Part shown: piece by piece, positions 24,768 to 35,038 of the stretch | Layout of the letters: each line of letters begins with the position of its first letter | Position numbering within the stretch: position 1 is the first letter of the stretch | Origin: Chthoniobacteraceae bacterium | GTDB taxonomy: Bacteria; Verrucomicrobiota; Verrucomicrobiia; Chthoniobacterales; Chthoniobacteraceae | Assembly: GCA_947471505.1 (NCBI GenBank) | Contig: CANIWM010000036.1 | Coordinates: 1-55,171, forward strand | DNA: 55,171 nucleotides | Reading direction: 5' to 3' | Made by a program: the position numbers and the translations under genes | Notes under the pieces: generated by a model | The model's input: the letters and a program-made list of their open reading frames with translations, nothing else | Databases searched by the model: none | Told to the model about the DNA's origin: nothing

Positions 24768-27041
24768 CTATTTGATGGGGACGAGCTGCACGGCGTCGGC
24801 GTGGATGTTGCCGTCGGCGGGGCCGTCGCCGATGAGGACGACGGCGGGCTTGCTGGGCTCGAAGCGGAACTTGCCGAGGCTGATGAAACCTTTGTCGGGG
24901 GCGGCGATGCGTTGGTTCACGGCGATGGTCTTTTTGCCTTCAGCGCTTTCGATGGTGACGGGGGTGTTGGTGGCGCGGTTTTCGTGGGGGACGTAGCCGA
25001 TGCGGACTTCGTAGAGGCCGGGTTGTTTTACGGCGAACTCGTAGCGGGCGGCTCCACTTTCTTTTCCGCCTCGGTAGTGGTAGCCGGTGCCGTAGTAGCC
25101 TGCGAGGCTGTGGCCCTCGGTCCATTTCCCGGTGAGTTTGGCTTTGGCGTCGTCGAGGGCGAGGCCGGGGAGGGTGTTGAGCGCGAGGCCGGCTGGGCCT
25201 TCTTCTCCGGCTGGTTTCTCGGCGGTCAGGGCGACGTAGTTTGCTGGGAGAGTGATGGGGTCTTGGACGGTTTTGCGGCGGGCGGCTCCGGGCTGGTTGA
25301 GCAGTCCTTGGAGTTCGGGGAAGTAGCGCTCGTACACTTCGCGCGGCGTGCATTGGTTCTTGATGGCGATGCTGGTGGCTTTGCCGACGACTTCGCCGAT
25401 CATGCCGCCGGTCTTCATGACGCGGACGGTGCCGAGGGCTTCGTGGGTGACGCTGACGTTGCGCCCGGCCATGAAGAGGTTGTCCACGTTGCGGGAGTAG
25501 AAGCAGCGATAGGGGACGGGGTAGCCGTGCTTGCGGTCCACGGATTTGTCGAAGACGGCCTTGGAGATGAAGGGGTCTTTCTCAGCGATGCCCTTGGCGT
25601 ATTGCTCTTTGGGGTAATGAAGGTCGATGTCCCAAGTGGTGGGGACGGTGCCGTCGGGGAAGGCTTTCTTTTCTGCGATGTCTTCGCGGGTGAGGATGAC
25701 GTCGCCGAGGAGCTGGCGGCTCTCGCGGGGGCCGCCGATGTAGGCGACCCATTCGAGTTTGGCGTTGGGGTGTTCGGCTTTGCCGCCGCGATTTTTCATG
25801 GCGTTCCATGCGCCGTAGATGGCGCGGAAGTTTGAGTCGCGCATGTCTTCGAGGCCGAGGATGGGGTGTTTATTAAAGCCGCTCTCCCAGAACCATTGAG
25901 CGTGGAACCGCTGGGGATAAGGGAAGTCGTCCATGTCGAGCGAGAGCGCCCAGGGCTGTTCGGCGAAGGGCGCGGGGGAGCCGGTTTCTTTCCAGCGCCA
26001 CATGTTCGACATGCCGAGGTGCTCGGTTTCCTTGATGGTGTGGTCGGCCCCGGCGAGGTAGCCGACGGCGGCGTGGCCGGTCGCGTCGCAGAAGAACTTG
26101 CCGGTAAATCGGGTGTGCGCGCCGGTGATGGTGTTGAGTGCGGTGACTGCGGTGAGGCTGGCGTCTTTCTTTTCTACGCCGGTGACGTGCTCATTAAAGA
26201 ACAGCGCGATGTTCGGCTCGGCGCGGACGAGCTTTTCCTTCTTGTCGTCGCCAAACTCTTCGTAGGTTCCGGGCGAGAGCTTGGCGGTGTCCTGGAACTC
26301 CTCGACGATTTCGCCGAGCTGAGGATACAGGCCGCGCCGGATGCCGCCCATGGCCCACACGCGCACCTCGCTGGAGCCGTTGCCGCCGAGGACGGCGCGG
26401 TCTTGGATGAGCGCGACTTTGCAGCCCAGGCGCGCTGCGGAAATCGCGGCCCCGGTGCCGCCGTAGCCGCCGCCGACGACGACGAGATCGTAGTTGCCGC
26501 CGTCGGTCGGTTTGGGCGGGAGCCCTGCGAGCTTGAGCCTCCACGGGGCGTTCATGTCGTTCGCGTCTTTCATGTTCGGCGGGGTGAAAGTGGGATCGTT
26601 GCTGAAAAGGATCGCGTCGCACCGTCCCTCGAAACCGGTGAGGTCGTGGAGCGCGAGTGCGGTGGTGGCTTTGGTAACCTCTACCGTGCCGCCGTCCTGC
26701 CAATCCCAGCTCGCGCCTTTGGTGCCGAAGGTCTCGGCGAGCGGCTTGCCATCCACGAGGAGCTGGAATTTTCCCGGCGTGCCGGGCGCATTCCAGCGGG
26801 CGACCCAGTCCATCGTCCGCACCCAGACGCGCCATTTGCCGGGCTTGAGCGCGACACTGCTGGTGGCGTCCTTCACCGGCTCGCCGAGCCCGTGCGCGAG
26901 CAGATAGGGAGAGCCCATACTCTCGATAAATTGCGTGTCGAGTGACCAGCCGCCGGGTGATTTGAAAGACTCGGCTTCGACGAGAATCGTCTCGGCGTGG
27001 ACGGCGGCGGTGGCGGCAAGAAGCAGGATTGGTTTGAACAT
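24768..27041 (-). CDS. Exported FAD-dependent oxidoreductase (FAD_oxidored type) with carbohydrate-binding-like flanks
   Basis: A 757-aa protein with a signal peptide (FKPILLLAATAAVHA). The N-terminal ~160 residues are a beta-sandwich (ILVEAESFKSPGGWSLDTQ) of the kind that binds glycans. The FAD-binding GGGYGGTGAAISAARLG begins near residue 188, followed by GGNGSSEVRVW; a VDNLFMAGRNVSVTHEALG segment sits in the FAD-binding C-terminal half. The last ~130 residues form another beta domain of the golvesin/xanthan-lyase-like type (YHYRGGKESGAARYEFAV). Such proteins are frequent in polysaccharide-utilising Planctomycetes and Verrucomicrobia, but the substrate is unknown. It is divergent from guaA. 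Confidence 0.85.
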   Translation of the reverse strand: MFKPILLLAATAAVHAETILVEAESFKSPGGWSLDTQFIESMGSPYLLAHGLGEPVKDATSSVALKPGKWRVWVRTMDWVARWNAPGTPGKFQLLVDGKPLAETFGTKGASWDWQDGGTVEVTKATTALALHDLTGFEGRCDAILFSNDPTFTPPNMKDANDMNAPWRLKLAGLPPKPTDGGNYDLVVVGGGYGGTGAAISAARLGCKVALIQDRAVLGGNGSSEVRVWAMGGIRRGLYPQLGEIVEEFQDTAKLSPGTYEEFGDDKKEKLVRAEPNIALFFNEHVTGVEKKDASLTAVTALNTITGAHTRFTGKFFCDATGHAAVGYLAGADHTIKETEHLGMSNMWRWKETGSPAPFAEQPWALSLDMDDFPYPQRFHAQWFWESGFNKHPILGLEDMRDSNFRAIYGAWNAMKNRGGKAEHPNAKLEWVAYIGGPRESRQLLGDVILTREDIAEKKAFPDGTVPTTWDIDLHYPKEQYAKGIAEKDPFISKAVFDKSVDRKHGYPVPYRCFYSRNVDNLFMAGRNVSVTHEALGTVRVMKTGGMIGEVVGKATSIAIKNQCTPREVYERYFPELQGLLNQPGAARRKTVQDPITLPANYVALTAEKPAGEEGPAGLALNTLPGLALDDAKAKLTGKWTEGHSLAGYYGTGYHYRGGKESGAARYEFAVKQPGLYEVRIGYVPHENRATNTPVTIESAEGKKTIAVNQRIAAPDKGFISLGKFRFEPSKPAVVLIGDGPADGNIHADAVQLVPIK

Positions 27042-27158
27042 GGTGAATGTAGATTGTCGTGAGAGTTTGCTTTTGTAACGCCGAACTTAGAAGCGCGCTT
27101 TTTTGTTTCCCTTCTCGACAGCCGTTCGCCGGGGCCGTATTCGCACGCGCTCTTTTAT

Positions 27159-28724
<1,566 letters not shown>

Positions 28725-28832
28725 GTCGCGGGGATTCGTCGTTTGGAATGCGCCGTTCGTCCTTCTTTTGAGCGGGTCCATCACGGACGTTGCATACGTA
28801 AGTTGATTTTCCTAGACAGGCGAACCCCTTCT

Positions 28833-28838
28833 TATAAT
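28833..28838 (+). promoter_or_regulatory. -10-like hexamer before the PAS-LuxR gene
   Basis: TATAAT matches the sigma-70 -10 box exactly and lies 20 bp before the ATG at 28853. No good -35 is present at the usual distance (TTGATT is at 28803, too far). If used, transcription would begin near 28845. That excludes the GTG at 28841 as start and leaves the leader almost absent. Confidence 0.35.
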
Positions 28839-28852
28839 ACGTGAAACGCAGA

Positions 28853-29503
28853 ATGAAGGACGTTCCTCAAACAATGCTGGTTTCTGCGAGTTCACAGGAT
28901 TGCGACGATATTAGTGTCGCAGCGAGCCTATCAGCGCTCCCTGCGAACTCACCGGTGGGGGTTTTTCGCACGAATCTCGTGGGGGCGTATACATGGGTAT
29001 ACGATAAATGGTGCGAACTCACCGGTTGCTCGTTTGAAGCTGCGCTAGGGGACGGCTGGCAGAGTGCGATCCATCCCGAGGATTTTAAGCGACTGATGGC
29101 GGAATGGAACGGTCTCCCCGTCTGTGGTGGCATTTTTTGCAGCGAATACCGTTATCTTCGCCCTGATGGTGCGGTTCGCTGGGTGCTCGGGCGTGCCTCG
29201 GAAGAGCGCGACTCAGCCGGTGAAGTCGTGGGCTTTATCGGCGTAGTGGTGGACATCACGGAACTCCGGCAAAAGGCAGCGATTCCGAAGAGTAAGATAT
29301 CGCCTGAATCGGGCAAGGAACCCAGTCGCCGAGAGCTCGAAGTTGCGCGACTGCTCGTCGAGGGCAACACGAACAAACAAGTCGCCAGCAGGCTTGGAAT
29401 CAGCGTCCGCACCGCTGAGGCGCATCGCGCCCGGCTCATGCGCAAGCTTCGGCTGAAGTCCATCGTCGGCCTCGTACGTTATGCGATGGCTCGTGGATTG
29501 TAA
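28853..29503 (+). CDS. PAS-domain LuxR-type transcriptional regulator
   Basis: About 216 aa. A PAS fold with PAC extension (~30-145) is seen in VGVFRTNLVGAYTWVYDKWC, then EYRYLRPDGAVRWVLGRA and GFIGVVVDITELR. The LuxR helix-turn-helix is C-terminal: SRRELEVARLLVEGNTNKQV then SRLGISVRTAEAHRARLMRK. There is no receiver domain, so the signal is probably sensed directly by the PAS domain. GTG 28841, ATG 28853 and ATG 28874 are possible starts; I choose 28853 because of the -10-like box. The PAS core resembles those that bind small ligands or flavin, but no key cysteine or haem residue identifies a cofactor. Confidence 0.85.
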   Translation: MKDVPQTMLVSASSQDCDDISVAASLSALPANSPVGVFRTNLVGAYTWVYDKWCELTGCSFEAALGDGWQSAIHPEDFKRLMAEWNGLPVCGGIFCSEYRYLRPDGAVRWVLGRASEERDSAGEVVGFIGVVVDITELRQKAAIPKSKISPESGKEPSRRELEVARLLVEGNTNKQVASRLGISVRTAEAHRARLMRKLRLKSIVGLVRYAMARGL

Positions 29504-29548
29504 GGCTTAGTGGCTTGATTTCGCCGCGGCATTCGCACACTCAGCGGC

Positions 29549-30337
29549 ATGGAAATCATCATCCAAGAAACTCCGGCCCTCGGCAGCATCATCGCCGCAC
29601 GCATCATCGCGAAGCTCGTGCGGGCTCGGCCAGACTGTGTGCTGGGGCTTGCAACGGGCTCGACGCCTATCGCGACTTACCGGGAATTGGTGAGGCTGCA
29701 TCGTGAGGAGTCGCTCGATTTCTCCAAGGTCACGACCTTTAACCTCGACGAATACGTAGGCCTGCCTCCGTCGCATCCGCAGAGCTACCACGCGTTTATG
29801 GACGAGCATCTTTTCGGGCACATCAACATCGCACGGGAGAACATTCACATTCCGGACGGCATGGCCGAGGACATCCCGGCAGAGTGTGCGCGCTACGAGG
29901 CGGCGATTGTCGCGGCGGGTGGCATCGATCTGCAACTGCTCGGTATCGGGACGGATGGGCACATCGGGTTCAATGAGCCCACATCGTCGCTTGCGTCGCG
30001 GACTCGCATCAAGACGCTGACGGAGCAGACGCGGGCGGACAACGCGCGGTTTTTCGAGGGGGATCTGGGCAAGGTTCCGTTTCACTGCATCACGATGGGC
30101 GTCGGGACCATCATGGATTGTCGGCAGGTGCTGATGCTGGCTTTCGGTGCGAATAAAGCGACGGCGCTTGCGGATGCAGTGGAAGGGCCCATCACGGCGA
30201 TGAACCCCGCCAGCGTGCTCCAAATGCATCCGGTGGCGAAGTGTATCATCGACGAACCCGCGGCGGCGAAGCTGCAGAGGACGGCGTACTACCGATGGGT
30301 TTATGCGAACAAGCCAGAGTGGCAGCGAATCCATTAA
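29549..30337 (+). CDS. nagB: Glucosamine-6-phosphate deaminase
   Basis: A 262-aa enzyme that converts glucosamine-6-phosphate to fructose-6-phosphate and ammonia. Motifs: GLATGSTP phosphate loop, FNLDEYVGL with the catalytic Asp, LGIGTDGHIGFNEP with the catalytic His, and MLAFGANKA near the C-terminus. Length matches the family. It is 15 bp upstream of the multihaem cytochrome gene on the same strand, and a sulfatase follows, which suggests use of sulfated amino-sugar glycans. No nagA is in the window. Confidence 0.95.
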   Translation: MEIIIQETPALGSIIAARIIAKLVRARPDCVLGLATGSTPIATYRELVRLHREESLDFSKVTTFNLDEYVGLPPSHPQSYHAFMDEHLFGHINIARENIHIPDGMAEDIPAECARYEAAIVAAGGIDLQLLGIGTDGHIGFNEPTSSLASRTRIKTLTEQTRADNARFFEGDLGKVPFHCITMGVGTIMDCRQVLMLAFGANKATALADAVEGPITAMNPASVLQMHPVAKCIIDEPAAAKLQRTAYYRWVYANKPEWQRIH

Positions 30338-30352
30338 GACTCTTTAGGAACC

Positions 30353-33049
30353 ATGTCGAAAACCACCACCTTGACCTTTTGCGGAGCGTTGCTCCTGCTC
30401 AGTTTTGTTTCCCTCGCTATTGCGGAGCCGATTGTTGCTGGCGTGAACGCAAGCAAGCTCGAACCAGAACTCAAGGGGTTGGTGCTGATTGAGGAGATGA
30501 ATTGCGTCGCATGCCACGCTGGCGATTCGTCCTTGGCGGCACGCTCGAAAAAGGCGCCGCGACTTGCCGAAATCGGGTCGCGGGCGAATCCGGCTTGGAT
30601 GGAGGCGTTCATCGCCAATCCGCATGGGACCAAGCCGGGCACAACGATGCCGGATTTGCTCGGACAGGTGAGCGCGGATGAAAAGAAACAGACGGCTACG
30701 GCGCTCACGCACTTTTTGCTGTCGCTCAAAAAGAACGACTTTGCGCTGCAGCCGCCGGATACGGTGGCGGCGGCGCAGGGGCGGGTGTTGTTTCATTCGA
30801 GGGGATGCGCTGCGTGTCATTCGCCGAGGGATCAGAAGGGCGTGGAGACGCTTGCGGGTAGCTCCGTTCCGCTCGGTGCATTGGAGAAAAAATACAGCTA
30901 CAAGAGCCTCGTGGAATTTCTGCGTCAGCCGCACGCGAGCCGACCTTCGGGGCGGATGCCGGATATGCGGCTCGGTGGTCAGGATGGGGAACGCATCGCG
31001 CACTATCTTTTGCAAAACACGCGGGTGCCGGGCTCGCTTCGCTACACGCTTTATCGCGGAGAGGTGTGGGAGGGATTGGAGAGTGAAGCGGTGAAAGGTG
31101 AACGGGGCGGGCATGTGAGCGACTTTGCTTTGGAGAGTCTCGGCATGGGCAAGATTCCGCAGCACTCGGCGATCAAATACGAAGGCTGGGTGAACATTGA
31201 GAACGCGGGGCGTCACAGGTTTTTCCTGACGATGAACGGCGGCTCGCTGATCGTGGGCGGGAATCAAATCATCGAGCAACAGCCAAGCGACGGGCGGGGA
31301 GTGAAGCAACTGGAAGGGGCTGCGGAACTCGCTGCCGGCTGGCACTCGATACAGCTCACGTATTTTCATACGGGACGCGAAGCGAAGTTTTCGTTCGAGA
31401 TGGAAGGGCCTCAGTTCAAGCGCGGACCGATTCCTTCGGCGCGCCTGTCGGTTTCCAAAGAACCCATCGCGCCCTTTGAGCCGCTCAAAGTGGACGCCGC
31501 TCTTGCAGCGCGTGGTCGCGAGCAGTTCGGCAAACTCGGCTGCGCGGCCTGTCACGACGATCTCAAGGTCCCCGTCACACCGGGTATCGCCTTCGCAAAA
31601 CTCGACGCCACCCGCGGATGCCTCGGCGAAGCCGCCGGTGCGTGGCCGCGGTTTGATCTCAGCGCGGAACAGCGTGCGCTCATCGCGAAGGCTCTGCCTA
31701 TCGCGGAAAAGCCGCAGCTCGACGACAGTCAGCAAATCGCAAAGACGCTCGCCACTTTTAACTGCATCGCGTGCCACGAACGCACGGGCCTCGGCGGAAT
31801 CGCTCCGGAGCGCAATGCGCTCTTCACCGGCACGCAGCCAGCGCTCGGTGACCAAGGCCGCATCCCGCCGCCGCTTTCCCACGTAGGCGCGAAGTTGAAG
31901 CCCGAGTGGATCGCTGAAGTGCTGCTGCGCGGAAAACGCCAGCGTGATTACGTGGACGCTTCGATGCCGCAATTCGGCGAAACGAACGTTGGGCATCTCG
32001 TCGAATTGTTCGGCAAAGTGGATAAGCTTGAAGCCGCTGTGCTGCCAAAGGTCGCGAACATCCAGGAGTCGAAAGCAGCCGGCTACGAAATGATCGGCAC
32101 CAACGGACTAAGCTGCATCGCGTGCCATGAATTCAACGGACAGAAATCCGGAGAGATGAGCGCGCTCGACATAGGGCACGTCACCGAGCGGCTGCAAAAG
32201 AACTGGTTCGCGCTCTACATGCGCCAGCCGTCGCGCTTTCACCCCACGGTCATCATGCCGAGCTTCTGGCCCGATGGACAGTCCACGCGCCCGGCCATCC
32301 TCGGCGGTGACACTGCGTTGCAAATCGAGGCACTTTGGAGCTACCTTGAGGACGGCATGCGCGCGAAGAAACCGGTCGGCCTTTCCCGGCAGTCCAACGA
32401 ACTCCGCGTAGGCGACACCACCGAGATCTGCCGGGGGCAAAGTCCGGTCGGTTATCGCGGCATCGGTGTCGGCTACCCCGAGCGTATCAATCTCGCGTTC
32501 GACTCCGGCGAAATGGCGCTGCGTCAGCTTTGGAAAGGCGAGTTCGCCAGCGTGGATTTGGGTCACTTCCGTCCGCGCGGAACCGATACGATATCATTCC
32601 CTCCCGGCATCCCGTTCCACCGCATGGCATCGCTGGAGGACAACTGGCCCTACAAAGGAAAAACCAACCACGCCTTCCCGCAGGACCATGGGTACCAGTT
32701 CCGCGGCTACACGCTCGACGGCGCACGCCGGCCGACTTTGCGCTACGAATACGGCGATATCACGGTGGAGGATTTCTTCGAGGACGTGCACGACAAGGAC
32801 GGCACCGCTTACTTCAAGCGCACGCTCCGCTTCGACACGCCCGTCGAGCAATCCCCGTTCTACTTCCGCGCCGCCGCCGGCAAGAAAATCATCGCTTCCG
32901 AGGGCCGCACGTTCACTGCGGACAAACTCCAGGTGCGCATCACCAGTGATCACAAAGGCGTCGTCCGCGAAGGTGAAAATGGCGACGTTCTGATCCCTCT
33001 CTCACTGCCGAAAGGCCGCTCCACACTGACGCTCGAATACCGGTGGTAA
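30353..33049 (+). CDS. Exported pentahaem c-type cytochrome with internal PA14-like domain
   Basis: An 898-aa protein with a signal peptide (TFCGALLLLSFVSLAIA). Five CxxCH haem-attachment motifs are visible: CVACH (~51), CAACH (~152), CAACH (~401), CIACH (~470) and CIACH (~590). Between haems 2 and 3 (~235-370) lies a PA14-like beta domain (YEGWVNIENAGRHRFFLTMN; GWHSIQLTYFHTG). The last ~230 residues are a beta-rich domain with GIGVGYPERINLAFDSGE. This arrangement is seen in Planctomycetes/Verrucomicrobia periplasmic cytochromes of unknown partner. Electron transfer linked to glycan oxidation is only an inference from neighbours. Confidence 0.87.
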   Translation: MSKTTTLTFCGALLLLSFVSLAIAEPIVAGVNASKLEPELKGLVLIEEMNCVACHAGDSSLAARSKKAPRLAEIGSRANPAWMEAFIANPHGTKPGTTMPDLLGQVSADEKKQTATALTHFLLSLKKNDFALQPPDTVAAAQGRVLFHSRGCAACHSPRDQKGVETLAGSSVPLGALEKKYSYKSLVEFLRQPHASRPSGRMPDMRLGGQDGERIAHYLLQNTRVPGSLRYTLYRGEVWEGLESEAVKGERGGHVSDFALESLGMGKIPQHSAIKYEGWVNIENAGRHRFFLTMNGGSLIVGGNQIIEQQPSDGRGVKQLEGAAELAAGWHSIQLTYFHTGREAKFSFEMEGPQFKRGPIPSARLSVSKEPIAPFEPLKVDAALAARGREQFGKLGCAACHDDLKVPVTPGIAFAKLDATRGCLGEAAGAWPRFDLSAEQRALIAKALPIAEKPQLDDSQQIAKTLATFNCIACHERTGLGGIAPERNALFTGTQPALGDQGRIPPPLSHVGAKLKPEWIAEVLLRGKRQRDYVDASMPQFGETNVGHLVELFGKVDKLEAAVLPKVANIQESKAAGYEMIGTNGLSCIACHEFNGQKSGEMSALDIGHVTERLQKNWFALYMRQPSRFHPTVIMPSFWPDGQSTRPAILGGDTALQIEALWSYLEDGMRAKKPVGLSRQSNELRVGDTTEICRGQSPVGYRGIGVGYPERINLAFDSGEMALRQLWKGEFASVDLGHFRPRGTDTISFPPGIPFHRMASLEDNWPYKGKTNHAFPQDHGYQFRGYTLDGARRPTLRYEYGDITVEDFFEDVHDKDGTAYFKRTLRFDTPVEQSPFYFRAAAGKKIIASEGRTFTADKLQVRITSDHKGVVREGENGDVLIPLSLPKGRSTLTLEYRW

Positions 33050-33077
33050 ACAGCTCGCTCAAACAATCGATATAACA

Positions 33078-34991
33078 ATGAAACGCACGCTTTTTTTGAC
33101 TTCCACATTTACGCGCCCGGTCATCGCTCTGGTTGCGCTGGCATTCGCGCCGCTGGCCGCACTTCACGCGGCTGATGCGCCAAACGTAAAACCCAATGTT
33201 CTCTGGCTCGTTTGCGAAGACTCGAATGTGAACTGGTTCGGGTGTTACGGAAATCCGGAAGCGAAGACGCCAAACATCGATGCGTTCGCAAAGCAGGGCT
33301 TCCGCTACACGAACGCCTTTGCGTGCGCGCCGGTCTGCGCTCCTTCGCGAAGCACATGGATCACCGGCATCCATGCAGTTTCCACGGGCACGCAAGCGAT
33401 GCGTAGCCGCTACGGGATCCCTCACGACCTCATCAAATACTACCCCGACTATCTCCGGGCAGGCGGCTATTACGCCGCGAATCATTCCAAGACCGACTAC
33501 AACATTGGTGGTCGTCCTGACACCGCGTGCTGGGACAGCAGCGTCGATGCGGCGTGGACAAAGCGGAAACCGGGACAGCCGTTTTTTCAGGTGATCAATT
33601 TCAACGAGTCGCACGAGAGCAGCGCGCATGGTGATGTCACAAAGACGCGGCATTCTCCTGGCGAGGTGACGCTGAGCAAATACCACCCCGACGAAATGCC
33701 CATCCGCATGACCTATGCGAAGTATTACGACGCTGTGGAGAAAATGGACGGCGCGGTCGGCAAGGCGCTCGCTGCGCTTGAAAATGCAGGGCTCGCCGAC
33801 GACACGATCGTGATTTTCAATTCCGACCACGGTGGCGTGATGCCGCGGAGCAAGCGCTTCCTTTTTGACAGCGGGGTTCACGTGCCGCTCATCGTTCGCA
33901 TCCCGGAGAAGTTCAAGAATCTCTGGCCTGCCGAAAAGCCGGGCAACACCGTCGAGCGGCTCGTTAGCTTGATCGACCTTCCGAAGACGTGGCTGAGTGT
34001 CACCGGCTCGGAAGTGCCGGAGGTCATGCAAGGCCGCATTTTTCTCGGTCCGAAATCCGAGCCGGAGCCGGAGTATGTGTTCAGCTTTCGCGATCGGATG
34101 GACGAACGCTTCGACAGCCAGCGCGCCGTGCGTAACAAGCGCTACGCCTACATCAAAAACTACATGCCCTATGTCCCGTGGGGCCAGCACCTCGATTACC
34201 TGTGGAAGATGGCTGCCACGCGTTCGTGGGAGGACGCGTTCAAGAATCACCGCACCGACGCCGTGACCGGTCGCTTCTTCGGCCTAAAGCCCGCCGAGGA
34301 ACTGTACGACATGCAGGCCGATCCTGATAATGTGGTGAACCTCGCCGACAAGCCGGAGCACAAGCAGACGCTCGAAACAATGCGGGCGAAGTTGCGCGAA
34401 TGGCAGCTCGGCATCCATGACAGCGGTTTGCTCCCCGAGTTCGAGCGGGACCGCCGCGCGCAGGAAAACAAGACGACTGTTTACCAAATGGTGCGCGACC
34501 CGAAGCTCTACGATCTCCCTGCGTATCTCGATGCCGCCGACCTCGCCCTCGCGAAAAATCCCGCGAACAGCGCTCGGTTTATCGAGCTCCTCGCGAGCAA
34601 AGACTCCGGCCTCCGTTATTGGGGCACGATCGGTCTGCTCATGCTGGGCAAAGCCGACGCGCCTGCGCAGACAGCGCTCGAGACCGTGCTCCACGATGAA
34701 TGCGGCGAAGTCAGCGCAATGGCCGCATGGGCTTTGATCCAGTCGGGCAAGCCTGAAAAAGCACAGCAATCGCTCATCGATACTTTGCAGAAGCATCCGC
34801 CAAGTACCCTCGTGGCGCTCAACGTTCTCGACTGGTCCCGCGTGGAAATCACGCCGTACCTCAGCCAATTGGACGCACTCATCAAGAGTCCGAAGAAGGG
34901 AGATGAGTATGAGCAACGAATGCTCGAATTCCTCCGCGAATCCCACGGCCTGAAAAACCCGAAGTCTTCGTCTGCCGAGGAAAAGCAGTAA
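33078..34991 (+). CDS. Exported formylglycine sulfatase with helical-repeat C-terminus
   Basis: A 637-aa protein with a signal peptide (~1-32). The sulfatase domain (~38-460) has metal ligands in VLWLVCEDSN, the formylglycine motif C87-APSR, and DHGGVMPRSK for the metal-binding Asp and His. The last ~150 residues (ALDWS, LGLRYWGTIGLLML-like helices) look like HEAT-type repeats. Sulfatases of this kind cleave sulfate esters from glycans in the periplasm. A maturase (formylglycine-generating enzyme or anSME) is needed and is not in the window. The gene follows the cytochrome by 28 bp, probably as one transcript. Confidence 0.92.
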   Translation: MKRTLFLTSTFTRPVIALVALAFAPLAALHAADAPNVKPNVLWLVCEDSNVNWFGCYGNPEAKTPNIDAFAKQGFRYTNAFACAPVCAPSRSTWITGIHAVSTGTQAMRSRYGIPHDLIKYYPDYLRAGGYYAANHSKTDYNIGGRPDTACWDSSVDAAWTKRKPGQPFFQVINFNESHESSAHGDVTKTRHSPGEVTLSKYHPDEMPIRMTYAKYYDAVEKMDGAVGKALAALENAGLADDTIVIFNSDHGGVMPRSKRFLFDSGVHVPLIVRIPEKFKNLWPAEKPGNTVERLVSLIDLPKTWLSVTGSEVPEVMQGRIFLGPKSEPEPEYVFSFRDRMDERFDSQRAVRNKRYAYIKNYMPYVPWGQHLDYLWKMAATRSWEDAFKNHRTDAVTGRFFGLKPAEELYDMQADPDNVVNLADKPEHKQTLETMRAKLREWQLGIHDSGLLPEFERDRRAQENKTTVYQMVRDPKLYDLPAYLDAADLALAKNPANSARFIELLASKDSGLRYWGTIGLLMLGKADAPAQTALETVLHDECGEVSAMAAWALIQSGKPEKAQQSLIDTLQKHPPSTLVALNVLDWSRVEITPYLSQLDALIKSPKKGDEYEQRMLEFLRESHGLKNPKSSSAEEKQ

Positions 34992-35038
34992 TAGCGAAGG
35001 GCGGGAACAGTCACGCGGGCAGGCTGCCAAGTGTGCGA

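Larger units (their letters stand above)
23638..24808. repeat. Direct duplication 23638-23960 / 24486-24808 flanking a lipoprotein gene
   Basis: Two ~323-bp segments, offset by 848 bp, are near-identical by eye. Each contains the small membrane gene and the last codons of the gene before it. The copy at 24486-24808 includes the true 3' end of the FAD oxidoreductase gene; the copy at 23638-23960 supplies the 3' end of the lipoprotein gene. Both matches end abruptly (after ...GCGTGGATGTT on the right side). Confidence 0.85.

Noticed and set aside
30344-31996. 550-codon minus-strand frame opposite the cytochrome gene
   Set aside because: Antisense shadow with a His/Arg-rich product; the plus strand has five CxxCH motifs and a signal peptide.
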